Source: Microbacterium sp. YJN-G (GTDB lineage: Bacteria > Actinomycetota > Actinomycetes > Actinomycetales > Microbacteriaceae). Taken from it: a stretch of 64,000 nt of DNA. Under the pieces are notes generated by a model. The model made no database searches. It saw only the letters and a list, made by a program, of their open reading frames with translations, and was not told the DNA's origin. The DNA lies in the NCBI RefSeq assembly GCF_015040615.1, contig NZ_CP060402.1, forward strand, positions 186,001 through 250,000, read 5' to 3'. The translations under genes and the position numbers were made by a program. This document shows, one piece after another, positions 1-8,380 of the stretch. Position 1 is the first letter of the stretch. The number at the start of each line of letters is the position of its first letter.

Positions 1-216
1 CTGGTCGAAGACGACGGCATCCCGGCGGTGTTCTGCGAGTCCACCGTCTCCGACCGGCCCATGCAGCAGGTCGTCCAGGCGACGGGCGCCGCGTTCGGCG
101 GCATCCTGTACGTCGATTCCCTCTCCGAGCCCGATGGGCCGGTGCCCACCTATCTCGACCTCATCCGGCACGACGCCGACCTCATCGTCGCGGGACTGAC
201 GGGCTCCGGATCATGA
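1..216 (+). CDS. Metal ABC transporter substrate-binding protein, C-terminal end (partial)
   Basis: Only the last 71 codons are inside the window; the gene starts upstream. The frame is open from base 1 and reads through a segment with a VFCESTVSD stretch and ILYVDSLSEPDGPVPTYLDL, which match the C-terminal lobe of cluster A-I (ZnuA/TroA/PsaA) binding proteins; the DSLS...TYLD pattern is more usual in the manganese-type members than in histidine-rich zinc ones. The stop codon overlaps the next start (ATGA), so it is the first visible gene of a binding protein-ATPase-permease operon. The metal (Mn, Zn or Fe) cannot be decided from this piece. Confidence 0.85.
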   Translation: MVEDDGIPAVFCESTVSDRPMQQVVQATGAAFGGILYVDSLSEPDGPVPTYLDLIRHDADLIVAGLTGSGS

Positions 217-947
217 TCAGCGTCGAGGACGTCTCGGTCCGTTACGGCGAGGTCGTCGCCCTCGACCGGGTGTCGCTGACCGTCGAGCGGGGCAGGGTCA
301 CGGGCCTGATCGGCATGAACGGATCGGGCAAGTCCACGCTGTTCAAGACGATCACGGGCATGGTGCGCCCGACGGGCGGCACCGTGCGGCTGGATGGCGG
401 CACGCCTGCGGTCGCGCGCCGGCGCGGTCTGCTCGGCTACGTTCCGCAGAGCGAGGATGTCGACTGGACGTTCCCGGTCTCGGTCCGCGACGTCGTCATG
501 ATGGGACGCTACGGCGGACTCGGGCCGACCCGCCGTCCGCGGGCTGCCGACCGGACGGCGGTCGACGAGGCGCTCGAGCGCGTGGAGCTCACGCACCTCG
601 CCGACCGTCAGATCGGCGCCCTCTCGGGCGGTCAGCGCAAGCGTGCCTTCGTCGCGCGCGGGATCGCCCAGGGGTCGGAGATCCTGCTGCTGGACGAGCC
701 GTTCGCCGGGGTCGACAAGAAGTCCGAGGCGACGATCGTGCGGCTGCTGCGCGAGCTCGCCGCCGACGGCCGCACCGTGCTGGTCTCCACCCACGACCTG
801 GCAGCGCTGCCCGCGCTGGCCGACGAGGCGGTGCTGCTGCTGCACCGGGTCGTCTTCCACGGCGGCGTCGCGGATGCCCTGCGCCCGGAGAACCTCGCGC
901 GGGCCTTCGGCCTCGACGTGCTCGGCGGGGAGGGGGATGCCGCATGA
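213..947 (+). CDS. Metal ABC transporter ATP-binding protein
   Basis: Protein of 244 residues that powers uptake of the divalent metal bound by the preceding gene's product. Visible motifs are Walker A GMNGSGKST (about residue 38), Q-loop VPQSEDVDW, signature LSGGQRKRAF (about 140), Walker B ILLLDEPFAGVD (about 160) and the switch His in STHD. Its length and the paired FPVSVRDVVMMGRYG region fit the MntB/ZnuC/TroB group. It overlaps both neighbours by 4 nt (ATGA), so translation is coupled. No regulator of the operon (MntR, Zur) is in view. Confidence 0.93.
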   Translation: MISVEDVSVRYGEVVALDRVSLTVERGRVTGLIGMNGSGKSTLFKTITGMVRPTGGTVRLDGGTPAVARRRGLLGYVPQSEDVDWTFPVSVRDVVMMGRYGGLGPTRRPRAADRTAVDEALERVELTHLADRQIGALSGGQRKRAFVARGIAQGSEILLLDEPFAGVDKKSEATIVRLLRELAADGRTVLVSTHDLAALPALADEAVLLLHRVVFHGGVADALRPENLARAFGLDVLGGEGDAA

Positions 948-1804
948 GCATCATCGACCTGCTCTGGGAACCCCTGCAGTACGAATTCATGGTGCGCGCC
1001 CTCGTCACCACCGTCATCGCCGCGATCGTGTGCGCAGTGCTGTCGTGCTGGCTGGTGCTGGTGGGATGGTCGCTGATGGGGGATGCCGTCTCGCACGCCG
1101 TGCTGCCCGGAGTGGTGCTGGCCTACATCGTCGGCGCCCCGTTCGCACTCGGAGCACTCGTCTTCGGGTTCCTCGCGGTCGCGCTGATCGGCCTGATCCG
1201 GGGCACGAGCCGGGTGAAGGAGGATGCCGCGATCGGCATCGTGTTCACCACCCTCTTCGCGCTCGGGCTGGTGCTCGTCTCAGTCACGCCGAGTCAGACC
1301 GACCTGAACCACATCGTCTTCGGCAACATCCTGGGGGTGTCGAACTCCGACCTCATCCAGGTCGCGATCCTCGCGGTGATCGCCTTCGCGGTGCTCGTGT
1401 TCAAGCGACGCGATCTGACCCTGTACGCCTTCGACCCCACCCACGCCTTCGCGATCGGCCTGTCGCCGAAGCTGCTGGGCGCGCTGCTGCTGGGCGTGCT
1501 CGCGCTGACTGCGGTCGTCGCCCTGCAGGTGGTCGGCGTGATCCTCGTGGTCGCGATGCTGATCATTCCCGGCGCGACCGCGTACCTGCTCACGGATCGG
1601 TTCGGCCGGATGCTGATCATCGCCCCGGTCATGTCGGTGACCTCGTCGGTGATGGGCATCTATCTGAGTTACTGGATCAACGCGTCCTCGGGCGGACTCG
1701 TGGTCGTCGTGCAGGGCGTCGTCTTCGCGCTCGTCTACCTGCTCAGCCCCCGGCACGGGGTACTGCTGCGCCGGCTGCGGCGCCCGCAGGCGCGAGCGCG
1801 CTGA
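944..1804 (+). CDS. Metal ABC transporter permease (ABC-3 family)
   Basis: Protein of 286 residues with 7-8 hydrophobic segments, forming the membrane channel of the metal importer. Family marks include GDAVSHAVLPGVVLAY near residue 45, the conserved coupling-loop region, and QVVGVILVVAMLIIPGATAYLLTDR near residue 200, characteristic of ZnuB/MntC permeases. It is the last gene of this operon; a basic tail (RRLRRPQARAR) ends it. After the stop there are 41 nt before a convergent gene. Confidence 0.93.
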   Translation: MSIIDLLWEPLQYEFMVRALVTTVIAAIVCAVLSCWLVLVGWSLMGDAVSHAVLPGVVLAYIVGAPFALGALVFGFLAVALIGLIRGTSRVKEDAAIGIVFTTLFALGLVLVSVTPSQTDLNHIVFGNILGVSNSDLIQVAILAVIAFAVLVFKRRDLTLYAFDPTHAFAIGLSPKLLGALLLGVLALTAVVALQVVGVILVVAMLIIPGATAYLLTDRFGRMLIIAPVMSVTSSVMGIYLSYWINASSGGLVVVVQGVVFALVYLLSPRHGVLLRRLRRPQARAR

Positions 1805-1845
1805 CGCACAGGGCACAGCGGCGTCGGCCCTCGGCATCCGCCCCG

Positions 1846-2445
1846 CTATGCGAGCTCGGCGATCACCGGACGCATGGCGGCGTCGAACGCCACCACGTCG
1901 CGACGCAGGCCGTCGGTGACGGCCACCGTCAGCGAGCCGATCCACCAGATGCCGCGCTGGCTGAACGGCAGCACCTGCACGTTCAGCTCGAAGGAGTGCG
2001 CGCGTCGCCCGATCTCGCGCTCGAACTCGGCGATCGCGCTCGCGTAGGCGCGGTACGCGCCGCCCGACGAGCTCACCGAGTCGACGTAGCGGTTGTGGGC
2101 ATCCTGCGCGTAGCGCAGCGCGGCGGTGGCGTGCGGCACGATCGCGTCGCGCAGGTCCTCGGCACCGGTCGACGGCAGCGCGACGAGTGTGTCGAAGCCG
2201 TCGACCAGCTCGAGCGGCACCTCGGAGCGGTGCGCGCGCGGCTCGACGGTCATGTCCCAGTACTCGCGCCACTGGCTCTCCAGGGCGTCGTCGGCATCCG
2301 CGGCATCCGGGGCGCGCACCTCGAGACCGCGCAGGGTCGGCAGATCCTCAGGGGCCCGGATGCCGAGCAGCTGACGCAGCGCGAGCGCGACGAGCACCGA
2401 GGTGCCGGCGTCTTCGCGGATCAACCACTGCGGCTTGTCGACCAT
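1846..2445 (-). CDS. Hypothetical protein, about 199 aa
   Basis: I do not recognise a family. The reading frame extends to 2550, but the ATG at 2445 (MVDKPQWLIRED) is chosen because a TACGAT -10 element lies at 2452-2457, exactly 6 nt in front, the leaderless arrangement seen repeatedly in this window; the upstream codons look like non-coding DNA. The protein is soluble, with no signal peptide or membrane segment. A central region is rich in Glu/Arg and likely helical (YAQDAHNRYVDSV...FEREIGRRAHSFEL), followed by a hydrophobic segment containing GIWWIGSLTVAVT. It is convergent with the metal permease. Confidence 0.7.
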   Translation of the reverse strand: MVDKPQWLIREDAGTSVLVALALRQLLGIRAPEDLPTLRGLEVRAPDAADADDALESQWREYWDMTVEPRAHRSEVPLELVDGFDTLVALPSTGAEDLRDAIVPHATAALRYAQDAHNRYVDSVSSSGGAYRAYASAIAEFEREIGRRAHSFELNVQVLPFSQRGIWWIGSLTVAVTDGLRRDVVAFDAAMRPVIAELA

Positions 2446-2569
2446 GGCCCCATCGTAGGGTCCTCCCCGGAGGGATGGAACGTTCCGCCCCGCCGGTTCT
2501 GCGCCGTTGGCGGGTCCCGAACGGCTGGCTCGCGCGAGGGGAGGCAGCACTTCGGGACCCGCGAGTCGA

Positions 2570-2612
2570 CGACGGATGCCGGAACCCGGCGGGATGCCGG
2601 AACCCGGCGGGA
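2570..2612. repeat. Short 18-bp direct repeat
   Basis: The unit GATGCCGGAACCCGGCGG at 2575-2592 is followed at once by an almost identical second copy, and a third GATGC begins after it. It lies in the gap between two minus-strand genes and contains the GGATGC hexamer that is over-represented across the window. Each unit can fold on itself (CCGG...CCGG). No function is evident. Confidence 0.55.
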
Positions 2613-2628
2613 TGCGGTGGCGCGGCGC

Positions 2629-2937
2629 TCAGCGCCGGCGGGCGAGGATGCGGCGACGCAGCCGCTCGCGGCTGCGGGACGGCGGGCGGGTGGCGTCGAC
2701 CAGCGCCTGCCGGGCGGCGGCGAGGGTCGGGTAGGCGCCGATCCGGCGGCTGTGGCTGTCGTGCACGACATGCGTGTTGCGCTCGACGGCGACGAAGCCG
2801 GCGAACTCGCCGTCGCTCGTAGCGACGAACACGTCGTGGTCGGCCTGACGCCACGCGAGCCGCGCGGTCGGATCGGTCGGGGTAGGTGTCTGCTGTTCGG
2901 GCGCGCCGGAGCGCGCAGAGGTTTCGGTACTGCTCAT
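2629..2937 (-). CDS. Small hypothetical protein, 102 aa
   Basis: The frame is open further upstream (to 3135), but that part has the composition of out-of-frame DNA and I place the start at the ATG 2937 (MSSTETSARSG). The N-terminal ~35 residues are Ser/Thr/Pro-rich and probably disordered. A compact middle follows (WRQADHDVFVATSDGEFAGFVAV), and the last 20 residues are strongly basic (SRERLRRRILARRR), which could contact nucleic acid or membrane phosphates. The family is unknown to me. It is divergent from purM, with about 240 nt between the starts. Confidence 0.6.
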   Translation of the reverse strand: MSSTETSARSGAPEQQTPTPTDPTARLAWRQADHDVFVATSDGEFAGFVAVERNTHVVHDSHSRRIGAYPTLAAARQALVDATRPPSRSRERLRRRILARRR

Positions 2938-3176
2938 GATTCTTGATTCGTCTTCGGGCGGCACGCTGCCGCCTCGTCTCGGCCGGGACGGGGGATCCGC
3001 GTCTGTGCGGACCCGGCCTTGCTGGCCCTGGCCGGGGTGTGCGCTGCGCCGGTGAGATGCGGCGGGCTCGCGCAACCATTCATCATAGCAGAGGTTCGGC
3101 AACGGCATCCTTCGCAGCGGCATCCGACCCCGCAACGGCGGACTTCGACACGCCCGCGGGCCGGTAGGCTGTACGG

Positions 3177-4298
3177 GTGGCAGCCTCTCCCACCAATCCC
3201 TATGCCCAGGCCGGTGTCGACACCGCCGCCGGCGATCTCGCAGTCGAACTCATGAAGGCCTCGGTGCGGGCGACGCACGGGCCCGAAGTGCTCGGCGGAG
3301 TCGGCGGATTCGCCGGCATGTTCGATGCCAGTGCCCTGCTCGGCTACCGGCGCCCGCTGCTGGCCAGCAGCACCGATGGCGTCGGCACGAAGGTCGCCAT
3401 CGCGCAGGCCATCGACAAGCACGACACGATCGGGCAGGACCTGGTCGGAATGGTCGTCGACGACATCGTCGTGGTGGGGGCGAAGCCCCTGTTCATGACC
3501 GACTACATCGCGTGCGGCAAGGTCGTGCCCGAGCGCATCGCCGACATCGTCCGCGGCATCGCCGAGGCGTGCGCCGCCACCGGCACCGCGCTGGTCGGCG
3601 GCGAGACCGCCGAGCATCCGGGTCTGCTGGGGCCGCGCGACTACGACGTCGCCGGGGCGGCGACCGGTGTCGTCGAGGCGGATGCCGTGCTCGGCGCCGA
3701 CCGCGTGCAGGACGGCGATGTCGTGATCGCGCTGGCCTCGAGCGGCCTGCACTCCAACGGCTACTCGCTGGTGCGCCACATCGTCGCGAACGCCGGCATC
3801 GGCTACGGCGACAACGCCGCCGACTTCGGCACCACCTGGGGTGAGACGCTGCTCGAGCCCACCCGCCTCTACACGGCCCCGCTGCTGAAGCTCATCGACA
3901 CGCTTCCCGCCGACGCGGTCCACTCCCTCAGCCACGTCACCGGCGGCGGCATCGCCGCCAACCTCGCCCGCGTGCTGCCACAGGGCAGCTGGGCCGAGGT
4001 CGACCGCTCGACCTGGTCGCCCAGCCCGGTCTTCCGCGTGCTCGCCGACATCTCCGGCACGCCGCTGGTCGACACCGAGGGCACCTGGAACCTCGGAATC
4101 GGGTTCCTCGCCGTGGTCGCGGAAGAGCAGAAGGATGCCGCGATCGCGGCCATCGAGGCGCAGGGCATCCCGGCATGGCAGGTGGCGACGGTGCGCACTG
4201 GCGCCCGCCCGGCCGGTGAGTTCGAAGAGGGCGCCAAGGGCGTCGATGGCGGAGCCGTGCGCCTGGTCGGCTCCTATGCGGACAGCGCTCGCGGCTGA
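3177..4298 (+). CDS. purM: Phosphoribosylformylglycinamidine cyclo-ligase
   Basis: AIR synthetase, fifth step of de novo purine synthesis: ATP-dependent ring closure of FGAM to aminoimidazole ribotide in the cytoplasm. The 373-residue protein has the family signature LLASSTDGVGTKVAIA (residues ~60-75), DLVGMVVDDIVVVGAKPLFMTDYIA, the glycine-rich GGETAEHPG loop and HVTGGGIAANLAR. The start is GTG 3177: a TAGGCT -10 at 3165-3170 lies 6 nt upstream and no Shine-Dalgarno is present, so the message is probably leaderless. purF follows 28 nt downstream; the reverse order, purF then purM, is commoner among actinobacteria. Confidence 0.96.
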   Translation: MAASPTNPYAQAGVDTAAGDLAVELMKASVRATHGPEVLGGVGGFAGMFDASALLGYRRPLLASSTDGVGTKVAIAQAIDKHDTIGQDLVGMVVDDIVVVGAKPLFMTDYIACGKVVPERIADIVRGIAEACAATGTALVGGETAEHPGLLGPRDYDVAGAATGVVEADAVLGADRVQDGDVVIALASSGLHSNGYSLVRHIVANAGIGYGDNAADFGTTWGETLLEPTRLYTAPLLKLIDTLPADAVHSLSHVTGGGIAANLARVLPQGSWAEVDRSTWSPSPVFRVLADISGTPLVDTEGTWNLGIGFLAVVAEEQKDAAIAAIEAQGIPAWQVATVRTGARPAGEFEEGAKGVDGGAVRLVGSYADSARG

Positions 4299-4326
4299 CT
4301 GAACGAATGGACGTGAAGTAACACCC

Positions 4327-5805
4327 ATGTGCGGCATCGTCGGAATGGTCGGCAGCGGCCCCGTCAACCAGGACATCTACGACGCGCTCCTGCTTCTGCA
4401 GCATCGCGGGCAGGATGCCACAGGCATCGCCACCGCTGAGCCCAACGGCGTCATGCACCTGGCCAAGGCCGAGGGCATGGTGCGCGAGGCGTTCCGCACC
4501 CGCGACATGCGCTCGCTGCTGGGCAACATCGGTCTCGGGCACGTGCGGTACGCCACCAAGGGCACCGCGTCCAGCGAAGAGGAGATGCAGCCGTTCTACG
4601 TGAACGCGCCGTACGGCATCATCCTCGTGCACAACGGCAACCTCACGAACACGCGCGAGCTGACCGCCGACATGGCGCGTCGCGACCGGCGGCACCTGAA
4701 CTCGTCGAGCGACACCGAGCTGCTGCTGAACGTGCTCGCGCACGAGCTGCAGACGACCACCTCCACCGTCGACCTCGACCCCGAGCGGATCTTCGAGGCG
4801 GTCGCCCGCACCCACCGCCGCATCGAGGGCGCCTACGCGGTGATCGCCATCCTCTCCGGCTACGGACTGCTCGCATTCCGCGACCGCTTCGGCATCCGTC
4901 CGCTCATCCTCGGCCGCCGCAAGGCGTCGTCCGAGAAGGGGGCCCTGTCGAACGGCGACGAGTGGGTGGTCGCGAGCGAGTCGCTCGTGCTCGAGAACGC
5001 CGACTACGAAGTCGTGCGCGAGGTCGAGCCCGGCGAGGCCGTGTTCATCTCGAACGACGGCGAGCTGTTCACGCGGCAGTGCTCCGACGACACGCAGCTC
5101 ACGCCGTGCGCGTTCGAGTACGTGTACCTGGCCCGGCCCGACTCGGTGATGAACGGCGTCTCGGTGTACGAGTCGCGCCTGCGCATGGGTGAGCGGCTGG
5201 CCGACACGATCGCCAAGCATGTGCCGCTCGACGAGATCGACGTGGTCATGCCCATCCCCGACTCGTCGCGCCCCTCGGCCATGGAGGTCGCGCGCAAGCT
5301 CGGCAAGGAGTACCGCGAGGGCTTCTACAAGAACCGCTACGTCGGGCGGACGTTCATCATGCCCGGCCAGGCGGTGCGCAAGAAGAGCGTGCGGCAGAAG
5401 CTGAACGCGATGTCGACGGAGTTCCGCGGCAAGAACGTGCTGCTGATCGACGACTCGATCGTGCGGGGCACGACGAGCAAGCAGATCATCCAGATGGCAC
5501 GGGATGCCGGGGCGAAGTCGGTCATCTTCGCCTCCGCGGCCCCGCCTGTGCGGCATCCGCACGTGTACGGCATCAACATGCCGTCGCGGGCCGAGCTGGT
5601 CGCCCACGGCCGCACGATCCCCGAGATCGCCGAGGAGCTGGGCTGCGACCACATCGTCTACCAGGAGGTCGAAGACCTCAAGGCGGCGATCATCGAGGGC
5701 TCGGACCTCACGGATCTCGACATGAGCTGCTTCGACGGCCGGTATGTGACGGGGACGGTCACCGACGAGTATCTGACCTGGGTCGAGAAGTCCCAGACGT
5801 CATGA
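4327..5805 (+). CDS. purF: Amidophosphoribosyltransferase
   Basis: First committed enzyme of purine synthesis: transfers glutamine-derived ammonia to PRPP to give phosphoribosylamine. The 492-residue protein begins MCGIVGMVG, so Cys2 becomes the N-terminal nucleophile with no visible propeptide. The Ntn glutaminase half carries GHVRYATKG and VHNGNLTN; the C-terminal PRTase half carries the PRPP loop VLLIDDSIVRGTT (residues ~375-387). Cysteines in TPCAFEYVYLARPDS, LGCDHIVYQ and DMSCFDGRYV lie where Bacillus-type PurF has Fe-S ligands, but the set looks incomplete, so a cluster is uncertain. Likely co-transcribed with purM. Confidence 0.96.
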   Translation: MCGIVGMVGSGPVNQDIYDALLLLQHRGQDATGIATAEPNGVMHLAKAEGMVREAFRTRDMRSLLGNIGLGHVRYATKGTASSEEEMQPFYVNAPYGIILVHNGNLTNTRELTADMARRDRRHLNSSSDTELLLNVLAHELQTTTSTVDLDPERIFEAVARTHRRIEGAYAVIAILSGYGLLAFRDRFGIRPLILGRRKASSEKGALSNGDEWVVASESLVLENADYEVVREVEPGEAVFISNDGELFTRQCSDDTQLTPCAFEYVYLARPDSVMNGVSVYESRLRMGERLADTIAKHVPLDEIDVVMPIPDSSRPSAMEVARKLGKEYREGFYKNRYVGRTFIMPGQAVRKKSVRQKLNAMSTEFRGKNVLLIDDSIVRGTTSKQIIQMARDAGAKSVIFASAAPPVRHPHVYGINMPSRAELVAHGRTIPEIAEELGCDHIVYQEVEDLKAAIIEGSDLTDLDMSCFDGRYVTGTVTDEYLTWVEKSQTS

Positions 5806-5825
5806 CCGCCCGGGGCGGCTGGGTG

Positions 5826-5992
5826 CTTCGAGAGCCTCAGCAGCCCACCCCTGTCGCCCATCCTGGGTCCCGGAGTCCATCTGGGTCCCTGAGGCTCTCG
5901 AAGGGCCCCAGCCAGTCATCTGGGTCCCTGAGGCTCTCGAAGGGCCCCAGCCAGTCACCTGGGTCCCTGCGCCCGTCGAAGGGCCGCCCGAG
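5826..5992. repeat. Dispersed 15-mer repeat locus 1, with 39-bp tandem units
   Basis: The 15-mer CTTCGAGAGCCTCAG occurs at 5826-5840 and as its reverse complement at 5889-5903 and 5928-5942. The two inverted copies belong to a 39-bp tandem unit starting at 5882 and 5921; a third, diverged partial unit starts at 5960 and runs up to the start codon at 5993. The outer copies can pair as a long stem. The array fills the whole purF-exporter gap and may act as a terminator or REP-like element. Confidence 0.8.
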
Positions 5993-7300
5993 ATGACCAC
6001 CGCACCGCTCTGGCGCGGCCGCGCGCTCGCCGTGATCGGCATCCTGCTGTGCGCCTTCTCGCTGCGCACAGCGGTGGCCTCGCTGTCGCCGGTCACCGAG
6101 CTGATCGCCGCCGACTTCCCGCTGACGTCCGCGGTGCTGGGCTTCATCGGCACCCTGCCGCCGGCGTGCTTCGTGGTCTTCGGGCTGCTCACGCCCGTGC
6201 TCGAGCACCGGATGGGGCTGGAGCGCACGACCCTCGTCGCGCTCGTGGCGATCACGGCCGGTCTGGGGCTGCGCGGCTTCGTCGGCGAGTCGACGGGGCT
6301 GGTGCTCGCGACGGCCCTCGTCTTCGCGGGCGTCGGCATGGGCAACATCCTCATGCCGCCGCTGGTGAAGAAGCACTTCCCCGACCGCATCGGCCTGATG
6401 ATGACGCTGTACACGACGGCGATGGCGCTCGCGACGTTCGTGCCGCCGCTGGTCGCGGTGCCACTGGCGGATGCCGCAGGCTGGCGGTTCTCGCTGACAC
6501 TCTGGGCCGCATTCGCCGTCGCCGGCATCATCCCCTGGATCGTGATGCTCTCACGCCGCACCCCGGCCCCTGAGCCTGTTCAAGACGCCTGGGATGCCGA
6601 AGGGCCATCGGCCGAGCAAGCCGCGGCATCCGACCCCGCCGACTTCACCGCGACCGGACCCATCGGAACCCCGACCGCCAACCGCAGCCTGTTCGTGCGG
6701 CTGGCACGCATCCCGCTCGTGTGGGCGCTGTCGCTCACCTTCGGAACCTCGGCGACCATGGCGTACGTCGCATTCGCCTGGCTCCCCGCGATCATGGTCG
6801 ACGTGGCCGGCGTCGACGCCGCCACCGCCGGGCTGATGCTGTCGGTGTTCGCATTCGTCGGCCTGCCGTCGTCGCTGCTGATCCCCGTGCTCGTCGTGCG
6901 CTTCCAGGCGACCAGGCCGCTGTTCCTCGTCGGCGCGCTCGGCGGCGCCGCCGGCATCGCCGGCCTGCTGACACTGCCCGTCTCGGGCCTGGTGTGGGTG
7001 TGGGTGGTGCTGTTCGGCTTGGTGGGCGTGCTCTTCCCGCTGTCGCTCGTGCTGATCAGCATCCGCTCCCGCACGCACGAGAGCGCGGTGCTGCTGTCGA
7101 GCTTCGTGCAGAGCGCCGGCTACGTGATGGCCGCGATCTTCCCGGTGCTCTTCGGCGTGCTGCACGACGCGACCGGCGGCTGGACGGTGCCGCTGATCGT
7201 GCTCGCGGCCCTGCTCATCGCGGCCATCCCCACCGGCATGATGGCCGGCCGCCGGCGCACGGTCGAAGACGAGTGGGAGCGCCGCCACGGCGCGTGGTGA
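5993..7300 (+). CDS. MFS transporter, CynX/NimT family
   Basis: A 435-residue major facilitator with twelve hydrophobic segments. FSLRTAVASLSPVTELIAADFPL near the N-terminus and GMGNILMPPLVKKHFPDRIGLMMTLYT match the CynX/NimT group (cyanate and 2-nitroimidazole transporters); the true substrate here is unknown. The central cytoplasmic loop (residues ~185-225) is long and Ala/Pro/Asp-rich, and its DNA at about 6568-6607 resembles a degenerate copy of the dispersed repeat found on both sides of the gene. No good Shine-Dalgarno precedes the ATG, because repeat DNA abuts it. Confidence 0.88.
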   Translation: MTTAPLWRGRALAVIGILLCAFSLRTAVASLSPVTELIAADFPLTSAVLGFIGTLPPACFVVFGLLTPVLEHRMGLERTTLVALVAITAGLGLRGFVGESTGLVLATALVFAGVGMGNILMPPLVKKHFPDRIGLMMTLYTTAMALATFVPPLVAVPLADAAGWRFSLTLWAAFAVAGIIPWIVMLSRRTPAPEPVQDAWDAEGPSAEQAAASDPADFTATGPIGTPTANRSLFVRLARIPLVWALSLTFGTSATMAYVAFAWLPAIMVDVAGVDAATAGLMLSVFAFVGLPSSLLIPVLVVRFQATRPLFLVGALGGAAGIAGLLTLPVSGLVWVWVVLFGLVGVLFPLSLVLISIRSRTHESAVLLSSFVQSAGYVMAAIFPVLFGVLHDATGGWTVPLIVLAALLIAAIPTGMMAGRRRTVEDEWERRHGAW

Positions 7301-7361
7301 ACACGTCGCGACAACGACGAAACCCTGGTCGACTCAGCGGATGCTGGTCGCCAGGGTGTCG

Positions 7362-7455
7362 GCCCTTCGAGAGCCTCAGGGCCCTTCGAGAGCCTCAGGG
7401 CCCTTCGACAGGCTCAGGCCCTTCGAGAGCCTCAGGGGCCTTCGAGGAGGTCAGG
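7362..7455. repeat. Dispersed repeat locus 2, five 18-19-bp tandem copies
   Basis: Units of the form GCCCTTCGAGAGCCTCAGG start at 7362, 7381 and 7419, with variants at 7400 (GACAGGC in the middle) and 7437. Each perfect unit contains the 15-mer also seen at 5826-5942 and 10781-10827. The last unit runs into the 3' end of the convergent DUF3073 gene and supplies its stop codon. Nothing else is visible in the 150-nt gap. Confidence 0.8.
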
Positions 7456-7639
7456 CTCGTTCGAGCTCGTCCTCGTCTTCGTCTTCGTACTGGTCGGCCC
7501 ACTTGTCGACGTACTCGTCGCCGTCGGAGCTCGGGTGTCCGAGCTCGCGCTCCAGCGCAGAGTAGTTCACCTCAGGACTGTACGCCTTGAGTTCGCGAGC
7601 GATCTTGGTGTGCTTCGCCTTCTGACGGCCACGGCCCAT
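7451..7639 (-). CDS. DUF3073 family protein
   Basis: A 62-residue acidic/basic protein starting MGRGRQKAKHTKIARELKAYSP, the conserved N-terminus of the actinobacterial DUF3073 family; the C-terminal half is Asp/Glu-rich (EDEDEDELERA). A strong Shine-Dalgarno (AAGGGGG) precedes the ATG at 7639. The family is usually encoded close to purM, as here, but its role is unknown. The stop codon lies inside a copy of the dispersed 19-bp repeat, so the last residues may have been set by repeat insertion. Confidence 0.92.
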   Translation of the reverse strand: MGRGRQKAKHTKIARELKAYSPEVNYSALERELGHPSSDGDEYVDKWADQYEDEDEDELERA

Positions 7640-7791
7640 GCGCGAGACCCCCTTTTACGAGTTCAGCAGCGGGCTGTGCGACGCCCGATGATATTCACGG
7701 CACCGGCTCGAGGCCGGTAAGAGTAGCATTCAGGATAGCACGCACGCCAGAGCCTGAGGCCGTCCTGCGGCCGGTGAGGGGAACGATCATC

Positions 7792-8334
7792 ATGACAGAT
7801 TCCACGCCCACGGCATCCGACGAGAGCGCTCAGAACGCCGCACTGCAGAAGGCGGTGATCGTCGGCATCCAGCCCGGTCAGCCCGCCCACGTGCTCGGTG
7901 AGGCGCTGCGCTACGCGAAGCTGCTCGGCTCACCCCTGGTGGTGGCGCATGTCGACGTCACCCGCTTCGTCACCTACGAGGATCCCGACGGCTACGTACA
8001 CTCCGCGCCCATCGATCTGAACCTCGACGCCGGCGCCGCCGAGTTCGAGGACGTGCAGAAAGAGGCCGCGGCCGCCCTGCAGAACGAGAACATCGTCTGG
8101 ACGGCGCGGCAGCTCGTCGGCGATCCCGCGCTGGCCATCAAGCAGCTCGCGAACAAGCTCGATGCCGAGCTGATCGTCATCGGCACCCGCAAGCGCGGAC
8201 TCGGCGAGTCGATCCGAGAGTTCTTCACCGGTTCGGTCGCCGCACGCCTGGCGCACCGTCAGCACCGCCCGGTGCTCGTCATCCCGCAGGAGGACCCGGT
8301 TCCCGACGAGCAGAAGGACATCTGGACCGAGTAG
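7792..8334 (+). CDS. Universal stress protein (UspA domain)
   Basis: A single-domain 180-residue Usp. The core has VIVGIQPGQPAHVLGEALRYAKLLGSPLVVAHVD at the N-terminus and an ATP-loop-like GTRKRGLGESIREFFTGSVAARLAHRQHRPVLVIP at the C-terminus, so nucleotide binding is likely. I use the ATG at 7792; the GTG at 7774 is part of the ribosome binding site GGTGAGGGGA. Family members respond to stress or energy state; nothing here tells which. A hairpin (8347-8380) follows and probably ends transcripts from both sides. Confidence 0.9.
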   Translation: MTDSTPTASDESAQNAALQKAVIVGIQPGQPAHVLGEALRYAKLLGSPLVVAHVDVTRFVTYEDPDGYVHSAPIDLNLDAGAAEFEDVQKEAAAALQNENIVWTARQLVGDPALAIKQLANKLDAELIVIGTRKRGLGESIREFFTGSVAARLAHRQHRPVLVIPQEDPVPDEQKDIWTE

Positions 8335-8346
8335 CGACGCGCACGG

Positions 8347-8380
8347 CGCCCCCCGCAGATCACTGCGGAGGGGCCGCCAG
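8347..8380. terminator. Bidirectional hairpin between usp and padR genes
   Basis: An inverted repeat with core CCCCGCA / TGCGGAGGGG around a GATCAC loop sits between the convergent stress-protein and PadR genes and overlaps the last codons of the PadR gene. It lacks a clear T-tract, so Rho-independent function is only probable. Confidence 0.5.

Noticed and set aside
7774..7791. GTG 7774 as start of the stress protein
   Set aside because: It is part of the Shine-Dalgarno of the ATG at 7792.
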